NCBI GenBank assembly: GCA_964554415.1
Contig: CAZKON010000012.1
Location: forward strand, 1-24,697
DNA from: JAGVXD01 sp964554415
GTDB lineage: Archaea > Nanobdellota > Nanobdellia > Pacearchaeales > GW2011-AR1
Length of the DNA: 24,697 nucleotides
Reading direction: 5' to 3'
Below, piece after piece: positions 20,873 to 24,697 of the stretch; the stretch's first letter is position 1, and every line of letters begins with the position of its first letter. The notes beneath the pieces are model-generated. The model was not told the origin of the DNA and searched no databases. It saw only the letters and a program-made list of their open reading frames with translations. Position numbers and translations under genes: made by a program.

Positions 20873-21922
20873 ATGGTAAAAAAAGATGTGATGCGTGTAA
20901 ATCTTGCCTTGCTTGTATTGATGGTAATTTTGACTGGCGCAATCTATTTCTTCCTCGGAGTTGGTTTCGAAATATCCCTGATTGAGCATTTGCTCATGAG
21001 CCTTATAGTCCTCGCGCTATTTTTTGTCTATTCTCGCAAGAGCACATATTCCTTCTGGATGTTTGCCCTTACTTCTATCACAGTTTTCATCGCATTAAGC
21101 GTCAGTTTCAGTTCAGAGTATAATGGTGATTCACCGCTCCATCTTGGTATAGTTCTCGGCGCTCGCTCGCTCTTTTTGCTCGCGCTAATAATCGGAATAT
21201 CTGCAACACATTTGCAGAATATAATAAAATCAGAAAATAAATTTGCGTATTTACTCCTTATAGTATTTATACTAGATTGGTTCATCTTAAGTATAAATGT
21301 TAAGTACTTTCAAGATTGGATTATTGAGAATCTTCTGACAGTGCCTTTTGTCATTCTCATTTTCATCAGTCATCGTTGGTTCAGGTTTTCAAATATCTCT
21401 TACGGTCTTATGTTTGCTTATATGGTTCTGCATATAGTAGGTACGCATTATACTTATTCAGAAGTGCCTTTCGGTAACTGGCTTCAGCAGACTCTCGGTT
21501 TAGGAAGAAATCATTATGACCGCGTTGTGCATTTCGCATTTGGTTTTCTGCTGGCATATCCATTCCGCGAGGTAGTAAAGCGCATAGGCACTGCTCGTGG
21601 TTTCTGGGGACTCTATCTTCCCATAGAATTTGTTTTAGCTTTCAGCGCGATTTATGAAATAATAGAGTGGATTATTGCAATAATCTTCGGCGGCGATCTC
21701 GGAGTAGCATATTTAGGAACACAAGGCGATGAATGGGATGCAATCAAGGACATGGCACTTGCAGCTCTCGGCGCGTTTATCGCAATGTTAATCACTGCAA
21801 TAACTATCCTCTCATACAACGCAAAGGATTTCTGGGCAGAATGCAGGGAAAGCATTTACGTAAAAGACAAGAATCCACTCGGCGAGCATGCAATTCAGGA
21901 ATGGATTAAGGAGAGAAGATAA
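20873..21922 (+). CDS. DUF2238/YjdF-type multi-pass membrane protein
   Basis: 349 residues with about nine or ten hydrophobic segments. The C-terminal half has the features of the family: HIVGTHYTYSEVPFGNWLQQ, then GRNHYDRVVHFAFGFLLAYP, EFVLAFSAIYEIIEWIIAII and GDEWDAIKDMALAALGA. The conserved His, Asp and Glu residues (HYTY, HYDRVVHF, EIIEW, GDEWDA) lie near the membrane surface and could bind metal or catalyse something, but no activity is known for the family. The N-terminal half is a less conserved set of four to five helices. The C-terminus is a charged cytoplasmic tail. It is followed after 27 bp by a methyltransferase gene, possibly in the same unit. Confidence 0.8.
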   Translation: MVKKDVMRVNLALLVLMVILTGAIYFFLGVGFEISLIEHLLMSLIVLALFFVYSRKSTYSFWMFALTSITVFIALSVSFSSEYNGDSPLHLGIVLGARSLFLLALIIGISATHLQNIIKSENKFAYLLLIVFILDWFILSINVKYFQDWIIENLLTVPFVILIFISHRWFRFSNISYGLMFAYMVLHIVGTHYTYSEVPFGNWLQQTLGLGRNHYDRVVHFAFGFLLAYPFREVVKRIGTARGFWGLYLPIEFVLAFSAIYEIIEWIIAIIFGGDLGVAYLGTQGDEWDAIKDMALAALGAFIAMLITAITILSYNAKDFWAECRESIYVKDKNPLGEHAIQEWIKERR

Positions 21923-21949
21923 CATGGACTTTATCAATCAGGATAAATA

Positions 21950-22549
21950 ATGAAGCTGAATAAACTAGAATTTCTATTGATGAATAATCCCTTTCGTAAA
22001 TTAGTTCAAAAATATATCGAGATTAAGCGTCTTAGAGAATATTCTCAATTGCCTGGAGGCGGGAGCGTACTGGAAATAGGCTGTGGAAACGGTTATGGCT
22101 CCGGTTTGATTAAAAAATACTTCTTTCCAAGAAAGATTTACGCAATTGACCTTGATGAAAAGATGATTGCAATAGCAAAAGAGAAGCAAGATAAAGCAAT
22201 CTCTTTTTCAGTTATGAATGCAACAAGACTTAAATTCAAAGATAAGACTTTCGACGCGATATTTGACTTTGGAGTCATACATCACATTCCCAATTGGAGA
22301 GATTGTCTGAAAGAGTTAAAGCGAGTACTTAAGCCCGGAGGGCAATTTATTATTGAGGATTACTCTATAGAGACATTTTCTACACTATTGGGCAAGCTTC
22401 TTAAAAGTTTTCTGAAGCATCCTTACAATTCAATGTACACTGAAGAGGAATTCATCGTGCATCTTAAGAAAATAGGATTCACAATTAAGGCACACAAACG
22501 TTTTAATTTTGGTATTCGTTATTTCATAATAATTGCGCAGAAAAAATAG
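21950..22549 (+). CDS. Class I SAM-dependent methyltransferase
   Basis: 199 residues. SAM-binding motif I is VLEIGCGNG (40-48), with the acidic residue of motif II in YAIDLDEKM (64-72), then the DAIFDFGVIHHIPNW segment (motif IV/post-I region) and LKRVLKPGGQFIIED (motif V/VI). This is the Methyltransf_11/25 pattern seen in enzymes that methylate small molecules or lipids; no residue points to a particular substrate. The N-terminal helix is basic. The stretch after motif VI (TFSTLLGKLLKSFLKHPYN) and the end FGIRYFIIIAQKK complete a normal fold. AGGA lies about 9 nt before ATG 21950. It may be cotranscribed with the upstream membrane protein. Confidence 0.92.
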   Translation: MKLNKLEFLLMNNPFRKLVQKYIEIKRLREYSQLPGGGSVLEIGCGNGYGSGLIKKYFFPRKIYAIDLDEKMIAIAKEKQDKAISFSVMNATRLKFKDKTFDAIFDFGVIHHIPNWRDCLKELKRVLKPGGQFIIEDYSIETFSTLLGKLLKSFLKHPYNSMYTEEEFIVHLKKIGFTIKAHKRFNFGIRYFIIIAQKK

Positions 22550-22563
22550 TTATGGACAAATTG

Positions 22564-22637
22564 TTATAGCAGACGACATAAGTTTCTCCCAGTCTTGTCG
22601 TCTGCTATTAGGGGAAGGACTTAGGTCTTCCACTATA
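22564..22637 (+). repeat. 74-bp three-way-junction repeat, copy 2
   Basis: Identical to 3905-3978 except for one base in the first hairpin loop (C to A), and in the same orientation. The A falls in the TCCCC that might pair with GGGGA, weakening but not removing that pairing. It lies about 50 bp upstream of the spt5 TATA box. Confidence 0.9.
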
Positions 22638-22687
22638 ATCCTTCTTTAGCCGACCAGACGTTAACTTTACACCTCACGCAAAAGTAA

Positions 22688-22698
22688 GTTTTATAAAC
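22688..22698 (+). promoter_or_regulatory. TATA box for spt5-rpl11
   Basis: GTTTTATAAAC. The expected start of transcription near 22719 leaves a leader of about 40 nt before ATG 22758. Confidence 0.65.
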
Positions 22699-22757
22699 CC
22701 TTTTTTTCTCACTAGGTTATCTACTTCTTAGACATTAAGGGGTAGCAGAGCATACAA

Positions 22758-23264
22758 ATGTTATTTATCATCAAGGTAACGACGAACAAGGAAGACAAGG
22801 CGCTAGACATGATTAGCAACCGCGCTCAGAAGAAAAACCTTAACGTATCAGCTCTTGTACGCCCTCACGGTCTCAAAGGATATATTGTTCTTGAGGCAAC
22901 TGACCGTGATTCCGCAGAAGAAGCAGCATTCGATTTGCCTTATGTAAAAGGCATAATCGGCAAGACAATTACTTATGATGAAATAAAGAACATGCTTGAG
23001 CCAAAGGTCGAGGACATTAAGATTGAAATAGGAGATATTGTTGAGATGATATCTGAGCCATTCAAGAATGAAAAGGCAAAAGTCACGCGCATCGATAAGC
23101 AGAAAGGCGAAGTTGTTGTTTCTCTTCTCGGCGCATCCGTGCCTATTCCTGTTACTGTCAAATTAGATAACGTAAAGGTTATAAGGCGCGATGATAAGGC
23201 TGAAGAGGACAAGGGAGAAGAAGAAATGAGCGACGAGAGCAAAGAGGACGATTACGGAATATGA
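22758..23264 (+). CDS. spt5: Transcription elongation factor Spt5 (NusG homologue)
   Basis: 168 residues. Spt5, with Spt4, binds the RNA polymerase clamp and raises processivity. The NGN domain spans about 1-82 (MLFIIKVTTNKEDKALDMIS, VRPHGLKGYIVLEATDRDSA, PYVKGIIGKTI). A KOW domain follows at about 90-142 (IGDIVEMISEPFKNEKAKVT, GEVVVSLLGASVPIPVTVKL). The last 25 residues form a strongly acidic tail (KAEEDKGEEEMSDESKEDD) longer than in many archaeal homologues. Its stop overlaps the rpl11 start in ATGA, so the two are translationally coupled. A partner Spt4 is not in the window. Confidence 0.96.
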   Translation: MLFIIKVTTNKEDKALDMISNRAQKKNLNVSALVRPHGLKGYIVLEATDRDSAEEAAFDLPYVKGIIGKTITYDEIKNMLEPKVEDIKIEIGDIVEMISEPFKNEKAKVTRIDKQKGEVVVSLLGASVPIPVTVKLDNVKVIRRDDKAEEDKGEEEMSDESKEDDYGI

Positions 23265-23992
23265 AAGTAAAATTAATTGTTGAGGGCGGGGCAATGAAGC
23301 CAGGACCTGCAGTAGCTCAGCAGCTCGGACCGCTTGGTGTCAATTTAGGTAAAGTCATTAGCGATGTGAATGCAGCAACTTCTGGTTTCAAGGGCATGAA
23401 CGTTCCTGTTGAATTAGAAGTTGATACAAAGACAAAGGGATACGCAATCAAAGTATTTTCTCCATCAGTCGCAGAACTTATAAAGAAAGAACTCAAGTTA
23501 GAAAAGGGTTCTGGCAATTCTGAAACAACAAAAGTTGGAAATATTGCGCTTGAGCAGATAATAGGTCTCGCGCAGACAAAGATGCCTGACCTTCTGGCGA
23601 AAGACCTTCGTTCAGCAGTCAAGCTCGTTGTAGGAACATGTGTCTCTCTTGGCGTTTTAGTAGATAATAAGCCAGCTAAGGATATCGAGAAAGATATAGA
23701 CGCAGGCAAATATGATAAGATAATTTCACAAGGTATTACTGAAGTTTCTGAAGAGAAAAAAGCAGATCTTGAAAAGCATTTCGCACAGCTTAAGGCAGCA
23801 CAGGAGAAGGCAGCGAAGGCAGCAGAAGAGGCGAAGGCAGCAGAAGAAGCAGCGAAAGCCGCAGCAGCAGCCGCAGCCCCAGCAGCAGCAACCCCTCTAG
23901 CCGGAGCAACACCGGCAGCAGCCCAAGCAGCAACCCCTCTAGCCGCAGTTCCAAAAAAAGACGAAGCCAGGAAAGAAGTAAAGAAGAAATAA
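23261..23992 (+). CDS. rpl11: Large subunit ribosomal protein L11 (uL11) with long Ala-rich tail
   Basis: 243 residues. L11 binds 23S rRNA at the GTPase centre next to the L10/L12 stalk. The core is normal: KLIVEGGAMKPGPAVAQQLG, PLGVNLGKVISDVNAAT at the N-terminal domain, and KTKMPDLLAKDLRSAVKLVV-type C-terminal RNA-binding domain (here QTKMPDLLAKDLRSAVK), then GTCVSLGVLVDNKPAKDI. After about residue 165 a tail of more than 70 residues begins with a charged helix (EEKKADLEKHFAQLKAAQEK) and goes into Ala-rich sequence with two copies of AATPLAG/AATPLAA, ending in basic KKDEARKEVKKK. Most archaeal L11 proteins stop near 160-170. The stretch is GC-rich by codon choice. rpl1, its usual follower, is absent here. 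Confidence 0.96.
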   Translation: MKVKLIVEGGAMKPGPAVAQQLGPLGVNLGKVISDVNAATSGFKGMNVPVELEVDTKTKGYAIKVFSPSVAELIKKELKLEKGSGNSETTKVGNIALEQIIGLAQTKMPDLLAKDLRSAVKLVVGTCVSLGVLVDNKPAKDIEKDIDAGKYDKIISQGITEVSEEKKADLEKHFAQLKAAQEKAAKAAEEAKAAEEAAKAAAAAAAPAAATPLAGATPAAAQAATPLAAVPKKDEARKEVKKK

Positions 23993-24028
23993 TGCCAGTT
24001 CTTCAAGCCTCAAAAATTTAAGTGCTCT

Positions 24029-24213
24029 TATATCAAATAACTTTAATATTCGTAGTTCTTTAGTTGTTCGATAGATAGGGAATCACATACATATATTACG
24101 ATTATTAATGTGATTCCCTATAGAGAGCTTTGAATAACCCTCTATTTTGTAGTTCTAAGAGGGTTTTCAAAGCGGCTCGATAGAGGACTTTGGGGTTTTT
24201 CAAAGTCCTCTAT
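24029..24213. repeat. Palindromic intergenic element, simple form, plus two further stem-loops
   Basis: A 14-bp perfect stem (24075-24088 with 24108-24121) encloses an AT-rich loop with ATTACGATTATTAA, shared with 5908-5942 and 17282-17316. Its left flank resembles the reverse complement of 6011-6055. Then come a stem of about 15 bp with small mismatches (24128-24143 with 24158-24172) and a perfect 12-bp stem TAGAGGACTTTG (24181-24192) with its complement (24201-24212). No coding sequence is seen in the whole gap 23993-24275. Confidence 0.85.
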
Positions 24214-24244
24214 AACTCATGCAAATTTTTCCCCAGTGCAAACT

Positions 24245-24253
24245 ATTAAAAAC
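24245..24253 (+). promoter_or_regulatory. Probable TATA box for tRNA-Pro
   Basis: ATTAAAAAC, about 27 bp before the tRNA 5' end. Confidence 0.5.
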
Positions 24254-24275
24254 CCTCTTCCTTTTGTGATAGCAA

Positions 24276-24349
24276 GGGGATGTGGGGAAACCTGGTTATC
24301 CTTGCTGCTTTGGGAGCAGCCGTTCCCAGTTCAAATCTGGGCATCCTCA
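24276..24349 (+). tRNA. tRNA-Pro (anticodon TGG)
   Basis: 74 nt. Acceptor GGGGATG pairs with CATCCTC (one G-T), discriminator A. D arm has GGGA/TCCT with GG in the loop. Anticodon stem GCTGC (24304-24308) pairs with GCAGC (24316-24320), anticodon TGG at 24311-24313. T arm is CCCAG-TTCAAAT-CTGGG. No intron, no encoded CCA. It lies 38 bp upstream of the eL43 start codon. Confidence 0.95.
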
Positions 24350-24356
24350 TAGAATA

Positions 24357-24366
24357 CTTTAAAAAC
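24357..24366 (+). promoter_or_regulatory. TATA box for eL43
   Basis: ACTTTAAAAA-type box, centred about 25 bp before ATG 24387 and only 8 bp after the tRNA-Pro 3' end. Confidence 0.6.
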
Positions 24367-24386
24367 CCTTTTTCCAACATCCCTAT

Positions 24387-24614
24387 ATGGGCGCAAAGAC
24401 AAAGAAGATTAAAGCAGCAGGCAAGTTTGGTGCAGGTTATGGTACGCTTGTCAGGAAAGAATACAACGCTATAGAAGCGTTGCAGAGGAAGCGCCAGCAA
24501 TCCCCATTTCATCCTCGCGGAAGAGTCAAGCGCATCGCCGCAGGTATCTGGAAATGTATAAGGACAGGCAAAATCTTCGCAGGACCAGCTTATTCTCTGA
24601 AGGTAAACAAATAA
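24387..24614 (+). CDS. rpl37ae: Large subunit ribosomal protein eL43 (L37Ae), zinc ribbon degenerate
   Basis: 75 residues. The N-terminal MGAKTKKIKAAGKFGAGYGT and the C-terminal VKRIAAGIWKCIRTGKIFAG with GPAYSL match archaeal L37Ae, a small protein bound to 23S rRNA. Most homologues have a zinc ribbon CPxC...CxxC. Here the first pair reads SPFHP and the second KCIRTG, so only one of the four cysteines remains (one position is a His). The fold is probably kept without zinc by rRNA contacts; loss of zinc in ribosomal proteins is known in other families. The start is fixed by the TATA spacing. It ends with YSLKVNK, slightly longer than usual. No next gene is complete in the window. Confidence 0.9.
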   Translation: MGAKTKKIKAAGKFGAGYGTLVRKEYNAIEALQRKRQQSPFHPRGRVKRIAAGIWKCIRTGKIFAGPAYSLKVNK

Positions 24615-24697
24615 GACTTTCTGCCTTCAATTTTTATTCAAACTAGTATCTCCGAATAAGATTTAGTACTATGAAATTACTCCATAAAGCTTATATA
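24615..24697. other. Window end, no supported gene
   Basis: A T-rich stretch (CAATTTTTATTC) after eL43 may end its transcript. An ATG at 24671 opens a frame of nine codons (MKLLHKAYI) to the window edge, too short to judge. Confidence 0.4.

Noticed and set aside
23317..24006. Long minus-strand frame opposite rpl11
   Set aside because: It mirrors the Ala-rich GC-biased codons of L11 and has no promoter or family features; L11 on the plus strand is certain.

Overview
The window is archaeal chromosome. It encodes archaeal or eukaryote-type translation and transcription proteins (L1, L10/P0, L12/P1, L11, eL40, eL43, aIF5A, Spt5), a Sec61-gamma-type SecE, an archaeal FtsZ and an intron-bearing tRNA-Ser. 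Most transcription units have a TATA box whose centre lies about 25 bp before the start codon, so most messages look leaderless. Gene content, small secreted proteins with a KITGN-type mature N-terminus, and compact housekeeping genes fit a DPANN lineage, perhaps Woesearchaeota-like. That placement is an inference, not a demonstration.

Layout. 1-1400: the tail of a long repeat, a two-TM protein of unknown function, and a dense hairpin array. 1411-3771 (-): a family B DNA polymerase closely resembling bacterial Pol II. 4019-8174: housekeeping block with an FKBP/SlyD-like isomerase, ftsZ, secE, then rpl1-rpl10-rpl12. 8282-9050: tRNA-Ser(TGA) with a 62-nt intron, a duplicated tRNA 3' end, and an IS200/IS605-like element whose transposase has lost its HUH motif. 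9109-13989: a cysteine-rich secreted protein plus lipoprotein pair, an AI-2E-family permease, an unknown protein and a metallo-beta-lactamase-fold hydrolase. 14073-16262: two nearly identical 188-bp repeats flanking a decapitated MFS transporter gene and an AAA/DUF4143 ATPase. 16305-22549: a secreted unknown, aIF5A-eL40-site-2 protease, an NTPase of the YjjX family, a divergent CARF-like/winged-helix pair on one shared TATA box, a DUF2238 membrane protein and a methyltransferase. 22758-24614: spt5-rpl11, tRNA-Pro(TGG) and eL43.

The most unusual feature is a set of modular palindromic elements between genes. Short hairpins with stems beginning TCAAG or TCAGR and ending CTTGA or CTGA, with 3-8 nt loops and 5-7 nt linkers, recur at 1150-1370, 5952-5999, 14073-14260, 16075-16262 and 1-54. 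One also lies inside the tRNA-Ser intron (8322-8340). The four inner base pairs differ from hairpin to hairpin, but both arms change together. One intergenic palindrome exists in a simple form (24075-24121) and in a form carrying two such hairpins inside one arm (5908-6010), which suggests that hairpin pairs are gained or lost as units. A separate 74-bp three-way-junction-like repeat occurs at 3905-3978 and 22564-22637. Several of these elements sit just upstream of housekeeping promoters.

The usual archaeal secE-spt5-rpl11-rpl1-rpl10-rpl12 order is broken: spt5-rpl11 lies about 16 kb away from secE and rpl1-rpl10-rpl12.
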